From: Domibacillus aminovorans | GTDB lineage: Bacteria > Bacillota > Bacilli > Bacillales > Domibacillaceae | Assembly (NCBI RefSeq): GCF_001643235.1 | Contig: NZ_LQWY01000067.1 | Location: 289,458 to 353,457, forward strand | DNA length: 64,000 nucleotides | Reading direction: 5' to 3' | In this document: positions 23,457 to 31,792 of the stretch, piece by piece | Numbering within the stretch: the stretch's first letter is position 1 | Layout of the letters: the number at the start of each line of letters is the position of its first letter | Program-made: the position numbers and the translations under genes | The notes under the pieces: model-generated | What the model saw: the letters and a program-made list of their open reading frames with translations, nothing else | What the model was told of the DNA's origin: nothing | Database searches by the model: none

Positions 23457-24452
23457 GTGCAAAATCAACAGGTCGGGGTGATCGGTTCTGGAACGATGGG
23501 GACAGACATTGCACAATTGATTGTCAGTCAACATGTAGACGTTATTTTAGTTGATACAAATAAAGAAGCATTGAACCGGGCAAAGGAAAAAATGCGGAAG
23601 CAGCTTCAATTTTTACATGAGCACCATTTCATCGAAGAAGCAGCAGATAGCATCATCGCACGTATCCACTTTAGTGAACAGATGCAAGATGTAAAGCATT
23701 GTTGGCTCGTAATCGAAGCGGTGCCTGAAAAGAAGGAATTAAAACAGCAAATTTTTAAAGAGCTGGAAGCGGTCTGTCATTCGGACGTGATCTTCGCTAC
23801 GAATACGTCAGGCATTACGGTCAGTTCGATTGCAAAAGAATTGACGTATCCTGAACGCCTTGTAGGGATGCACTTTTTCATGCCGGCTTCGATTATTCCG
23901 TTAGTAGAAGTGATTAAAGGAAATGACGCTTCTGAGCCCGTTTTAGAACAAGTAATGCACTTTTTGAAAAAGATAGGGAAACAGCCTGTTCTGATTCAAA
24001 AGGAAGTTCCCGGGTTTATCGGCAACCGCATTCAACATGCAATTGCTCGGGAAGCAATTTCGCTTCTAGAAAGCGGAGTCGCTTCAGCAGAAGACATAGA
24101 TACGGTCGTTCGGTATAGTTTAGGAATTCGTTTGCTTATCACAGGTCCTTTAGAACAAAGAGATTGGAATGGCCTCGATGTCCATTTAGATATCGCTTCC
24201 TATTTATATAAAGATTTAGAAAATAGAACGACCCCGTCTCCTCTTTTGGAAGAGAAAGTGTATAAAGGCGACATTGGCGTAAAAAGTAAGCAGGGATTTT
24301 ATAATTGGGAAGAGGAGAATATTTCCTCTATTCAATTAAGAAAAAATATTGAATTACTAGAGCTAACCAAGTGGTTAGAAAGAAAAGAACAGGAAAATAA
24401 GAAATCTAGTTCAGCGTCGGTGACCAATTTGAACTCGTCAGATAACGTTTGA
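23457..24452 (+). CDS. 3-hydroxyacyl-CoA dehydrogenase family protein (possibly gulonate-3-dehydrogenase-like)
   Basis: A 331-residue enzyme with GTG start after GGAGGG. The Rossmann motif is GVIGSGTMGTDIA; the catalytic region has TNTSGITVSSIA and the His in GMHFFMPASIIPLVEVI, where most CoA-specific enzymes have FNPV. PGFIGNRIQHAIAREA opens the C-terminal dimerisation domain. Replacement of NPV by MPA and the acid-sugar context suggest a hydroxy-acid rather than acyl-CoA substrate, as in L-gulonate 3-dehydrogenase. The last 40 residues are Ser/Lys/Asn-rich and look dispensable. It is last in the island operon. Confidence 0.75.
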   Translation: MQNQQVGVIGSGTMGTDIAQLIVSQHVDVILVDTNKEALNRAKEKMRKQLQFLHEHHFIEEAADSIIARIHFSEQMQDVKHCWLVIEAVPEKKELKQQIFKELEAVCHSDVIFATNTSGITVSSIAKELTYPERLVGMHFFMPASIIPLVEVIKGNDASEPVLEQVMHFLKKIGKQPVLIQKEVPGFIGNRIQHAIAREAISLLESGVASAEDIDTVVRYSLGIRLLITGPLEQRDWNGLDVHLDIASYLYKDLENRTTPSPLLEEKVYKGDIGVKSKQGFYNWEEENISSIQLRKNIELLELTKWLERKEQENKKSSSASVTNLNSSDNV

Positions 24453-24505
24453 AGATCGGTTATAAAGTAACCCACCGCTGAGGCTGGGGTGGGGGCATTA
24501 TGCCT

Positions 24506-24595
24506 CCTTTTTCTTCATTAATGCTTTTCGCCACATCAGAAATCGTTCGGCATTTATTCAGTGTTGAAAGCAGCGCGGATGAATCCGAGTACAGC
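24506..24595. pseudogene. Chimeric scar made of ydhR-like and ABC-permease fragments
   Basis: Bases 24506-24542 match 6961-6997 (inside the YdhR-like gene) at about 34 of 37 positions. Bases 24545-24595 match 10429-10479 (the 3' end of the MacB-like permease) at 47 of 51. Both pieces keep the orientation and order of the originals but are now adjacent. The second would read FGIYSVLKAARMNPSTAL followed by a stop. It is the residue of a duplicated copy of the 7-10.5 kb region with a large internal deletion. Confidence 0.75.
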
Positions 24596-24623
24596 CCTGT
24601 GATTTACTTGAGGGTATTATAGT

Positions 24624-24677
24624 AAAAAAACGACTTCAATGGCTAGATGTTTAGCACTTTTGAAGTCGTTCTTTTTA
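24624..24677. terminator. Bidirectional terminator between island and second TRAP operon
   Basis: AACGACTTCAA/TTGAAGTCGTT arms, with an A-run before and a T-run after, serve both converging operons. Confidence 0.8.
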
Positions 24678-24691
24678 TGAAATAAATGGCC

Positions 24692-25969
24692 TTACTGGAA
24701 CCATCCCAATGGAACTAACACGAGTGAAGGGAACAGGGTAAGCAAAAATAGAACAATGACTTCTGCGATTAAAAATGGCATGACGCCTTTCATAATGTCA
24801 TCCATCCCTATTTTCCCGACCCCGGCGGCGACATTTAGGACAGTTCCTACCGGTGGAGTTAATAATCCAATACAGTTATTCAAAACAAACAGCACACCGA
24901 AGTAGATCGGATTAATACCCGCGTATTCGACTATCGGCATGAGCACAGGTGTTAAAATTAAGATTGTCGGCGTTACGTCCATTGCTGATCCGACAATCAG
25001 CACAATGATGTTGATAATAATGAGCAAAAGCAGTGGGTTGTCCATAAACGGATCTAAAAGTTCCGTTAGTTGGCCCGGAATGTTTGCTACAGTAATGAGC
25101 CAGCTTGATACCATGGCGGCAGCTGCCAAAAGCATGACGACACTTGTTGTTTTCGCCGCGGCTACGATTACATGGTAAAGTTGGGCGAATTTGAGCTCCC
25201 GGTAAATGACAAGCCCAACAAACAAAGCGTAAAAGGCCGCAACGGCTGCTGCTTCTGTTGGGGTAAATACCCCGCCCCGCAAACCGCCGATAATAATCAG
25301 TGGCAGAAGCAATGCCCAAATGGCCGCACGGGTGGCACTTAATTTTTCTTTTATCGTTGTACGCGGCGGCGTTTCGACTGTGCTTTTTCTCGTGATAAAA
25401 GTCCACGTGATCGTCAATGCGACCGCAAGCATAAGACCCGGCACAATTCCAGCCATAAATAACTGTGAAATAGACACACCGGCGGTTACGCCAAATACGA
25501 TCATTGGAATACTCGGCGGAATGATCGGAGCGATAATGCCTCCTGCTGCAATTAAACCGGCTGAACGGCTTCGATCGTAGCCCGCTTTTGCCATCATTGG
25601 AATAAGAATAGCGCCAAGTGCTGCTGTATCGGCGACGGCTGATCCGGACAAGCCCGCAAACAGGACGCTTGCGAGAATCGCCACGTATCCAAGTCCTCCG
25701 CGAATATGCCCTACGTAGGCCATGGCAAATTCAATGATTCGTTTGGAAATTCCGCCAGCGTTCATTAATTCTCCAGCAAGAATAAAGAACGGAATGGCCA
25801 TAAGAGGGAAATTATCAGCTCCATCAATTAAGTTAGAAGCTAAAATTTGTGTATCGAAATTGCCCATTGTTAACATTAAAATAATCGCACTCATTAAAAG
25901 GGCAAAGGCAATAGGGATTCCAAGAGCCATTGCACCAAGTAATGAGAGAACAAAGATGCTTAATGTCAT
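24692..25969 (-). CDS. TRAP transporter large membrane subunit (DctM), system 2
   Basis: A 425-residue DctM permease with about 12 helices. Hallmarks are PFFILAGELMNAGGISKRIIEFA, SGSAVADTAALGAILIPMMAKAGY and the C-terminal GLLTPPVGTVLNVAAGVG. The sequence is clearly diverged from the system-1 DctM, so this is not a recent duplicate and the ligand may differ. It is last in a four-gene operon with a dehydrogenase, DctP and DctQ; start and DctQ stop overlap by 4 bp. Confidence 0.93.
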   Translation of the reverse strand: MTLSIFVLSLLGAMALGIPIAFALLMSAIILMLTMGNFDTQILASNLIDGADNFPLMAIPFFILAGELMNAGGISKRIIEFAMAYVGHIRGGLGYVAILASVLFAGLSGSAVADTAALGAILIPMMAKAGYDRSRSAGLIAAGGIIAPIIPPSIPMIVFGVTAGVSISQLFMAGIVPGLMLAVALTITWTFITRKSTVETPPRTTIKEKLSATRAAIWALLLPLIIIGGLRGGVFTPTEAAAVAAFYALFVGLVIYRELKFAQLYHVIVAAAKTTSVVMLLAAAAMVSSWLITVANIPGQLTELLDPFMDNPLLLLIIINIIVLIVGSAMDVTPTILILTPVLMPIVEYAGINPIYFGVLFVLNNCIGLLTPPVGTVLNVAAGVGKIGMDDIMKGVMPFLIAEVIVLFLLTLFPSLVLVPLGWFQ

Positions 25970-26529
25970 TTTTTCATCCCTCCCTTATCTGTTCCGCCGT
26001 TCTCAAGTTCCATCTGCTCCACGAGTTCTTCGGAATCCGTTGTCATGATTAACTGGCTGACGTCGATTTTCTTAAAAATAACTCGGTATAAATTCACTAA
26101 AATAATAATGGCCATGCTTACACTCATAATGCAGCCAAAGACGTAAATGTACGCATAAGGCATGCCGATAGCCGGAGAGGATTGATCCACATTCAGTAAC
26201 GTTAATTTCCAGCTGCCGTTAAAAACGAGTACAAGCGTAATAAGGATGAAGACGTTGCTGATGATATACACAATTTTTTTTCCGGTTACCGGTAATTTTT
26301 TGACAAGTGAATCGACACCTAAATGTTCGTTGTCTTTTAATGCTAGGATGGCGCCTAAGAAAATGAGCCAAATAAACAAAAAGCGGGACACTTCTTCTGA
26401 CCAGGTAATCCCGGAATTAAACACATAACGCATCACAACGTTTCCAAACACAAAGATAGCCATTAATGAAAGGCACAGCGCGATAATAAATTTTAAAAAG
26501 GCATCAACCTTTTGAGATAATACTTTCAA
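25966..26529 (-). CDS. TRAP transporter small membrane subunit (DctQ), system 2
   Basis: A 187-residue four-helix DctQ with the motif VVMRYVFNSGITWSEEVSRFLFIWLIFLGAILALKDNEHLGVD. A C-terminal hydrophilic tail of about 35 residues (KIDVSQLIMTTDSEELVEQM) is longer than in system 1. The overlap with dctM suggests coupled translation. Confidence 0.9.
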   Translation of the reverse strand: MKVLSQKVDAFLKFIIALCLSLMAIFVFGNVVMRYVFNSGITWSEEVSRFLFIWLIFLGAILALKDNEHLGVDSLVKKLPVTGKKIVYIISNVFILITLVLVFNGSWKLTLLNVDQSSPAIGMPYAYIYVFGCIMSVSMAIIILVNLYRVIFKKIDVSQLIMTTDSEELVEQMELENGGTDKGGMKK

Positions 26530-26596
26530 TAAAGACCTCTCCTTCTAAAAATTGAGAGAGGGGCTCACACGTAAACCCCGCTTCTCTGCTTCATAA

Positions 26597-27625
26597 TTAA
26601 TTAGCTTCAGCCTTGATTTTTTCAACCATTTCTTTTGCCCAAGGAAATTCTTTGTAGTTTTCTTCATAGATCGGTTGAACTGCATCTGACATTTGTTTTT
26701 TAAACTTTTCGTTTGGCGTAACGAACTTCATGCCGTTTTCCATAAGGAATTTCTTGTCTGCTTCATAGCTCTCATTTGAAAGTTCCCATTCATAATCAGA
26801 GTAGGCTTTCGATGCTTCTTCTATCACTTTCTTTTGATCAGCAGATAACTTGTCCCAGAATTTCTGATTGACGATCAGAACATTTGGCGAAAAGCCATGA
26901 CGAGATTCTAAAATGTGAGATTGTACTTCATATAAACCGGAAGATCGTACGACCCCGATTGGGTTATCCTGTCCATCGACTACGTTTTGTTCGAGTGCCG
27001 TAAAGACTTCCGAAAGCGGCATTGGAGACACGTTGGCGCCCAATTGCTGACCCACTTTTACGAAAATCGGTGTATTAGGCATACGAAGTCTAAGTCCTTT
27101 GAAATCCTTCATGCTTGCTACTTCTTGATTAGAGGAAACCATTCTGAATCCATTTGCACTCCATGTTAGTGCATGAACACCATGCTTCTCTGATAGTTCA
27201 TCTGTTAACTCTTTTCCGATCGGGCCATCTAACACTTTTTTAGCATGTTCCATATCATTTAATAAGAAAGGCCATTCGATGACGCCCATTTTGGGAACGT
27301 CCGCTTGCATGATCATACCAGGAAGACCCATTTCGATCGTGCCGTTACGAACGGCTGTGTAAAATTCTTTTTCGCCGCCAAGTTTGTTATTATCGAAAAT
27401 TTCTACTTTTAACGTTCCACCTGAATTTTCTTCAATTAATGGTTTGAATTTTTCACGCAAAGCAATGTTTTGCGGATGATCTTCTGCGTAGAAGTTTGCG
27501 ACTTTGATGGTGTATGTTTCTTCTTTGCTATCCCCGCCATCTGATGATTTTTCGGAATCGCTTCCGCATGCTGCTAAAACGATCATTGCAATAGAAAGTA
27601 GTAACGTAATCGTCCATTTTTTCAT
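26597..27625 (-). CDS. TRAP transporter substrate-binding lipoprotein (DctP), system 2
   Basis: A 342-residue receptor. ATG 27625 starts a lipoprotein signal (MKKWTITLLLSIAMIVLAACG). DctP landmarks are GGEKEFYTAVRNGTIEMG, the carboxylate-clamping Arg in FKGLRLRMPN, and LSEVFTALEQNVVDGQDNP. The first in-frame ATG at 27646 would place seven extra residues before the signal and is less likely. It delivers an acidic ligand to DctQM. Confidence 0.92.
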   Translation of the reverse strand: MKKWTITLLLSIAMIVLAACGSDSEKSSDGGDSKEETYTIKVANFYAEDHPQNIALREKFKPLIEENSGGTLKVEIFDNNKLGGEKEFYTAVRNGTIEMGLPGMIMQADVPKMGVIEWPFLLNDMEHAKKVLDGPIGKELTDELSEKHGVHALTWSANGFRMVSSNQEVASMKDFKGLRLRMPNTPIFVKVGQQLGANVSPMPLSEVFTALEQNVVDGQDNPIGVVRSSGLYEVQSHILESRHGFSPNVLIVNQKFWDKLSADQKKVIEEASKAYSDYEWELSNESYEADKKFLMENGMKFVTPNEKFKKQMSDAVQPIYEENYKEFPWAKEMVEKIKAEAN

Positions 27626-27654
27626 TTTATTTAACTCCCTTATCATGTTTTATT

Positions 27655-28671
27655 TTATAACGTAATCATTGCTTTTATTGTGTTTGAATCCGGTTTCATA
27701 AACGATTCAAATTTTTGAGTGATTTGGTCGAATGGTGTTTTCGACGTGATGAATGCATCTGTATCGATATTTCCCTCTTTGATGGATTGGATGACATATT
27801 CAAAATCGTCTCTTGTGGCGTTTCGGCTTGAGAGCAATGTTAATTCTCTCTTATGAAACTCTGGATCTGGGAAAGAAACGTCTGCTTGAACGAGTCCAAC
27901 ATAAATAAGACGGCCGCCGTGAGCAACCATTTTGTAGGCGTTGCTCATGGAATTTGCATTTCCCGTAACATCAAAGACAGCGCTTGCAAATTCACCATTT
28001 GTAATATTCATCATTTCTTCCTGTGCATTACTTGAAGCGACGTTAACAGTGTAATCGACACCTGCCCATTCACGGCAAAAATTCAGACGTTGCTCATTCA
28101 TATCAAGTGCAATCACTTTAGCTCCTGCGAGTTTAGCAAATTTCATTACCCCTAACCCGATAGGTCCTGCTCCAATGACAATGACAAATTCTTCTTTTTG
28201 AATATCTGCCCGCTTAACAGCGTGGGCACCAATGCTGAAGCATTCAACTGTTGCCGTCTGGTCTGCTGTAATATCATTTGTTTTCATCAGGTGGGTGATA
28301 GGGACAACCATGTATTCTTGCATGCCGCCGTCTGCGTGAACGCCGAGTACCTTAAGGCCCGTGCAGCAGTTTGGCTTTCCGTTCCGGCAGGCAATACATT
28401 TTCCACATTCCAGATAAGGAATGATGGTTACTTGATCACCAGCGATGAGATTTTGCGAATTGGCTTGAATGGTGACAATTTCACCTGCTAATTCATGCCC
28501 TAACACACGCGGATAACTGAAGAAAGGCTGGCGTCCCCGGTATGCATGAAAATCAGTTCCACAAATGCCAATTCGACTGATACGGATCAATGCTTCTCCT
28601 TCTTTGGCGGAAGGAATCTCGGTTTCATTCATAATAAATTGATCGGGCTGCTGACAAACTAGACTTTTCAT
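27655..28671 (-). CDS. Zinc-dependent dehydrogenase, RspB / galactonate-5-dehydrogenase-like
   Basis: A 338-residue medium-chain dehydrogenase, first gene of the second TRAP operon. Zinc ligands occur in GICGTDFHAYRGRQPFFSYPRVLGHELAGEI; the structural cysteines are ECGKCIACRNGKPNCC; the nucleotide motif is VIGAGPIGLGVMKFA. The GRQPFFSYPRVLGHEL segment is typical of RspB and L-galactonate/L-gulonate oxidoreductases acting at C5 of aldonates. Together with an acid-importing TRAP system this suggests first-step oxidation of a hexonate. Confidence 0.85.
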   Translation of the reverse strand: MKSLVCQQPDQFIMNETEIPSAKEGEALIRISRIGICGTDFHAYRGRQPFFSYPRVLGHELAGEIVTIQANSQNLIAGDQVTIIPYLECGKCIACRNGKPNCCTGLKVLGVHADGGMQEYMVVPITHLMKTNDITADQTATVECFSIGAHAVKRADIQKEEFVIVIGAGPIGLGVMKFAKLAGAKVIALDMNEQRLNFCREWAGVDYTVNVASSNAQEEMMNITNGEFASAVFDVTGNANSMSNAYKMVAHGGRLIYVGLVQADVSFPDPEFHKRELTLLSSRNATRDDFEYVIQSIKEGNIDTDAFITSKTPFDQITQKFESFMKPDSNTIKAMITL

Positions 28672-28716
28672 AATCTTATCTCCTCTTTTTCTTTAATAAG
28701 CAAAAGGTACGGTGAG

Positions 28717-28730
28717 TGAAACCGATTCCA
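28717..28730 (-). promoter_or_regulatory. Weak cre candidate before the second TRAP operon
   Basis: TGAAACCGATTCCA fits the relaxed cre consensus except for the flanking base, about 45 bp before the operon start codon. Confidence 0.3.
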
Positions 28731-28770
28731 ATTACTTATAATGATGGCGCTTTTTTTTGTGATTTTAAAA

Positions 28771-28797
28771 ACATGTGAAATGTAACATTTCACATGT
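28771..28797. promoter_or_regulatory. Perfect 27-bp palindrome, likely GntR-family operator
   Basis: Two perfect 12-bp arms, ACATGTGAAATG and CATTTCACATGT, flank TAA in the divergent interval between the dehydrogenase-TRAP operon and the FadR-type gene. A related half motif (AATGTTACAT) recurs near 28956. The remainder of 28672-28988 is AT-rich without a gene. Confidence 0.75.
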
Positions 28798-28988
28798 CAA
28801 GCATACAATCATCTCTTTTCATCGTCAATACTTTTTTAAAATCTTCAGAAAAATGGTGTGAATAAACGTATTTAATAGCGTAGTTGCACGGTTTTATGTT
28901 TGATTAGAATAATCAGAAATTGACGAATTATCGTTTATTCTTTATAATTTTGTTAAATGTTACATATATAGAAAAGGAGGCACTCCAT

Positions 28989-29666
28989 TTGTCTGGTGAA
29001 ATTGAAACTTCACTTTTAACGAAACAAGTCTACGATGTGCTTAAAGGGAAAATCATTGGAAGGAAATATAACCCAGGCGAAAAGCTGGATATTAATAAAA
29101 TAGCAGATGAATTTGGAGTGAGCCGATCTCCAGTAAAAGATGCAATTAATCAACTTGTCCATGAAGGGCTGATTGAGATCATTCCTCGCAAAGGAACGTA
29201 TGTAACAGAGCTGAACTTGACTGATTTTATTGAAGTTCTTGATGCTCGATTAATGATTGAAATGTGGGCTGCGCAAAAAATAATTCAGACCGTTACGGAT
29301 GAACAAATGGACGAATGGGAACAAATTGTCGAGGAAATGGATTCATTATTAGACGTAACTCCATTTCCTTTCGAACTGTATGTAGATTTAGATATGAAAT
29401 TTCATAGAACGTTAGTGCAATGGGCGGCGAATAAAAAAGTTCAGGAAGTGTATTCTTCTTTAAATACGCACGTTGCATTATCGCGACTTGTACATGCGAC
29501 TTCGTTTGAAAGCACATTGAAAAGACATAAAGATCACCAGTGTTTGTGTGAAGCGATGAGAGAGCGTGACTTACCTAGTTTTCTAGGGAAAATAAAACTT
29601 CATATCAACAGTTTGAAAAAAGAATTGAAAAAACAGTGGGATGAAGGTTTGCAAGATGGAATATAA
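28989..29666 (+). CDS. GntR-family regulator, FadR/FCD subfamily
   Basis: A 225-residue regulator. TTG 28989 follows AAAGGAGG with an 8-nt gap; the longer frame has no ribosome binding site. The winged helix spans residues 10-75 (LKGKIIGRKYNPGEKLDINKIADEFGVSRSPVKDAINQL, wing PRKGTYVTEL). The FCD effector domain (about 80-220) has the metal/acid-binding pattern D...H (DLDMKFHRTLVQWA) and a later HLKRHKDH-like segment. It is divergent from the second TRAP operon, which it probably represses via the 27-bp palindrome; its effector is likely a sugar acid. Confidence 0.88.
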   Translation: MSGEIETSLLTKQVYDVLKGKIIGRKYNPGEKLDINKIADEFGVSRSPVKDAINQLVHEGLIEIIPRKGTYVTELNLTDFIEVLDARLMIEMWAAQKIIQTVTDEQMDEWEQIVEEMDSLLDVTPFPFELYVDLDMKFHRTLVQWAANKKVQEVYSSLNTHVALSRLVHATSFESTLKRHKDHQCLCEAMRERDLPSFLGKIKLHINSLKKELKKQWDEGLQDGI

Positions 29667-29812
29667 ATTAATGATGACTGAGGTTTCACGTTACATATGA
29701 TTTTTCTATCGCGCCCGAAGTAAATGTGGCCAGTGGTATTGTTTTCGTTATATATGCCTCTTCTTTTGTGGCGGATGAAGAGGAACTTAGGTGAAAAGCG
29801 CCAATTTCCATT

Positions 29813-29870
29813 GAGAGTTGTTTTGAGAGTCAGGAAAATCTGGCTTTTAAAACAGCTCTTTCTTTTTTTC
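29813..29870 (+). terminator. Terminator-like hairpin after the GntR gene
   Basis: AGAGTTGTTTT pairs with AAAACAGCTCT (one mismatch), followed by a T-rich tail. It lies about 150 bp after the stop codon. Confidence 0.6.
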
Positions 29871-29955
29871 TATTTTCAAGCAACACGCTGATGGGTGCTC
29901 CTTCATGAGGCGGTGCGCCAATGTGCCAAGAGCTTGTGGCAGATGAATAGTTCAT
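29830..29955 (-). CDS. Possible small protein
   Basis: A 41-codon frame starting ATG 29953-29955, beginning MNYSSATSSWHIGAPPHEGAP and ending in a basic helix. An AGAGG lies about 16 nt upstream, farther than ideal. The 3' end overlaps the hairpin at 29813-29870. The composition looks protein-like, but nothing confirms expression. Nothing else is seen in 29667-30075. Confidence 0.25.
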   Translation of the reverse strand: MNYSSATSSWHIGAPPHEGAPISVLLENRKKERAVLKARFS

Positions 29956-30084
29956 TGGTCATAAAAATCAACCTCTTTTCGTTAGGTTTTTATCATGATA
30001 GCATGAAAAGAAACGGACTTTGATTGAAGCGCTGGCGGGGTTGATCAGCTGCGCTCGGTCATTTTTGAAAAGGGGTTGAAGGAT

Positions 30085-31659
30085 GTGCTAACGTTAGATC
30101 AAACGATTCAAGAGGCGTTGATTTTCATTACGGAGCGAAATGCGGAGTCGGCAGCGATTATGGACCAAGACAAAACGGTTGGGATGATTACGCTTGAGGA
30201 GATTCGTGTGGCGATTCAGAACGGCCATGTGTTGATGCCGCTTCGGACATTTTTTCAGCAGCCGTTTTTACAGGAGTTTCTCCAGGAGCAGGAGTCCGAC
30301 ATGTTTCGTGAGATGCTCGTAAGCAAGATGTTTTCCGATATGATCAACTCGTTGTATGACGGTGTGTACATTACAGACGGGTACGGGTTTACGGTAAAGG
30401 TGAATACGGCATATGAGCGGATTACTGGTATTTCATCGGAGAAAATAATTGGTCTTCACATGAATGATATGGAGAAAGCGGGCTATATTTCGAAGTCGGT
30501 GTCGGTTCAGGTTATTCAGGAGAAAAAAGCGATGACACGTATGCAGGAGCTGGCGAATGGACGGAAAGTTATCGTGTCGGCTAGTCCGGTGTTTGATCAA
30601 GAACAAACGATTTTGTATGTCGTCAGCAGTGTGCGTGATATTACTGAGTTGATTCAGCTGAAGCTTGAGAATGATGAATTAAAAGAAAACAAGGCAGAGA
30701 GTGAAACGGAGACGAACGGGGCAGAAGACTTTCCATTTATAGTAGGGGATCTAAAAGCGAAGCGTTTGATGCGAAAGGTTGCCAAAACGAATGTAACGGT
30801 TTGTTTGACGGGTGAGAGTGGTGTTGGGAAAACGATGTCGGCTTCATACATTCACAGGCACTCGCTTCGAACAGGGAATCCATTTATTGAAGTAAACTGT
30901 GGGGCGCTTCCGGCGAATTTAATTGAAGCAGAGTTGTTCGGTTACGTAGGCGGGGCCTTTACGGGAGCGCTTTCGAAAGGGAAAAAGGGACTGATTGAAA
31001 TGGCGAATAGAGGGACCCTTTTTTTGGATGAAATTGGGGATATGCCGCTTGAATTACAGGTGAAGCTTTTGAAAGTGCTCGACGATTTTTCGTTTACGCC
31101 AGTCGGTTCAACAGTGCCGAGAAAAGTTGATATCCGGGTCATCGCAGCGACGAATCAGCCACTGGAAGAGCTCGTTAAAAAAGGTGTATTTCGTGAGGAT
31201 TTGTATTACCGGCTAACCGTTGTCCCGATGTGTATTCCACCGCTGCGAGAGCGGAAAAAAGAAATTCCCGGCCTGCTATCGTATTATTTGGAGCAGTTTA
31301 ATGCTACTTATCAAGAAGCTGTCATGTTGTCAGCGGACGCGTTTGATGAGTTGTGTGAATACAGGTGGCCAGGCAATATTCGTGAGTTGAAAAACGTCAT
31401 CGAACATTTAGTGGTGACAGCTTCTTCGGCGCAGGTGGACGTAGAACAGCTTCCGGCGAAAATCCAGCGGGAGCCTACTCAGGAATTTTCATTGGATGGT
31501 CAAATCATTCCGCTGAAAAAAGCGACGGATCAGGTTGAGCGGCATTTAATTGAAAAAGCAATGCGCATACATAAAACGACAAGAAAAGCGGCGGAAGCTT
31601 TGCAAGTTAGCCAGTCTACTATTGTGGCGAAAATGAAAGGCTGGTCTTCCTCTGATTAG
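30085..31659 (+). CDS. Sigma-54-dependent transcriptional activator with N-terminal CBS-like and PAS domains
   Basis: A 524-residue enhancer-binding protein. The N-terminal part (about 1-60, LDQTIQEALIFITERNAESAAIMDQDKTVGMITLEEI) looks like a CBS half. A PAS domain follows (LYDGVYITDGYGFTVKVNTAYERITGI). The AAA+ domain has Walker A GESGVGKT, the sigma-54 contact GAFTGA, Walker B TLFLDEIGDMP, and the second-region motif WPGNIRELKNVIEHL. The C-terminus is a Fis-like helix-turn-helix. GTG 30085 has AAAGGGG at 9 nt; TTG 30076 is too close to it. It activates the adjacent operon, which carries a textbook -24/-12 promoter. Confidence 0.9.
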   Translation: MLTLDQTIQEALIFITERNAESAAIMDQDKTVGMITLEEIRVAIQNGHVLMPLRTFFQQPFLQEFLQEQESDMFREMLVSKMFSDMINSLYDGVYITDGYGFTVKVNTAYERITGISSEKIIGLHMNDMEKAGYISKSVSVQVIQEKKAMTRMQELANGRKVIVSASPVFDQEQTILYVVSSVRDITELIQLKLENDELKENKAESETETNGAEDFPFIVGDLKAKRLMRKVAKTNVTVCLTGESGVGKTMSASYIHRHSLRTGNPFIEVNCGALPANLIEAELFGYVGGAFTGALSKGKKGLIEMANRGTLFLDEIGDMPLELQVKLLKVLDDFSFTPVGSTVPRKVDIRVIAATNQPLEELVKKGVFREDLYYRLTVVPMCIPPLRERKKEIPGLLSYYLEQFNATYQEAVMLSADAFDELCEYRWPGNIRELKNVIEHLVVTASSAQVDVEQLPAKIQREPTQEFSLDGQIIPLKKATDQVERHLIEKAMRIHKTTRKAAEALQVSQSTIVAKMKGWSSSD

Positions 31660-31670
31660 AATTCTAATCA
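31653..31670. promoter_or_regulatory. Upstream activator site for the sigma-54 regulator
   Basis: TGATTAGAATTCTAATCA is a perfect 18-bp palindrome overlapping the stop codon of the activator gene, about 70 bp before the -24 box. This is the usual place for an enhancer-binding site. Confidence 0.7.
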
Positions 31671-31740
31671 AAAAAGGTGATTTTGAGTATTATTTAAATC
31701 AAGTAAATGGCTAAATCCTTCTTTTTACGCTTTTTTCTTA

Positions 31741-31757
31741 TTGGCACGGAACTTGCA
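31741..31757 (+). promoter_or_regulatory. Sigma-54 (-24/-12) promoter
   Basis: TTGGCAC-N5-TTGCA matches the consensus exactly, with the invariant GG and GC 12 bp apart. It starts the three-gene operon at 31793. Confidence 0.93.
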
Positions 31758-31792
31758 ATAAGAATAAGGAGAAGAAAAAAGGAGGATTTTTT

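Noticed and set aside
17714..24452. Sulfoquinovose (sulfo-transketolase) pathway
   Set aside because: The transketolase halves, aldehyde dehydrogenase and iron alcohol dehydrogenase would fit, but no sulfoquinovosidase, sulfo-sugar isomerase or tetrose isomerase is present, while a tartrate-dehydrogenase-like enzyme is. It is kept only as an alternative.
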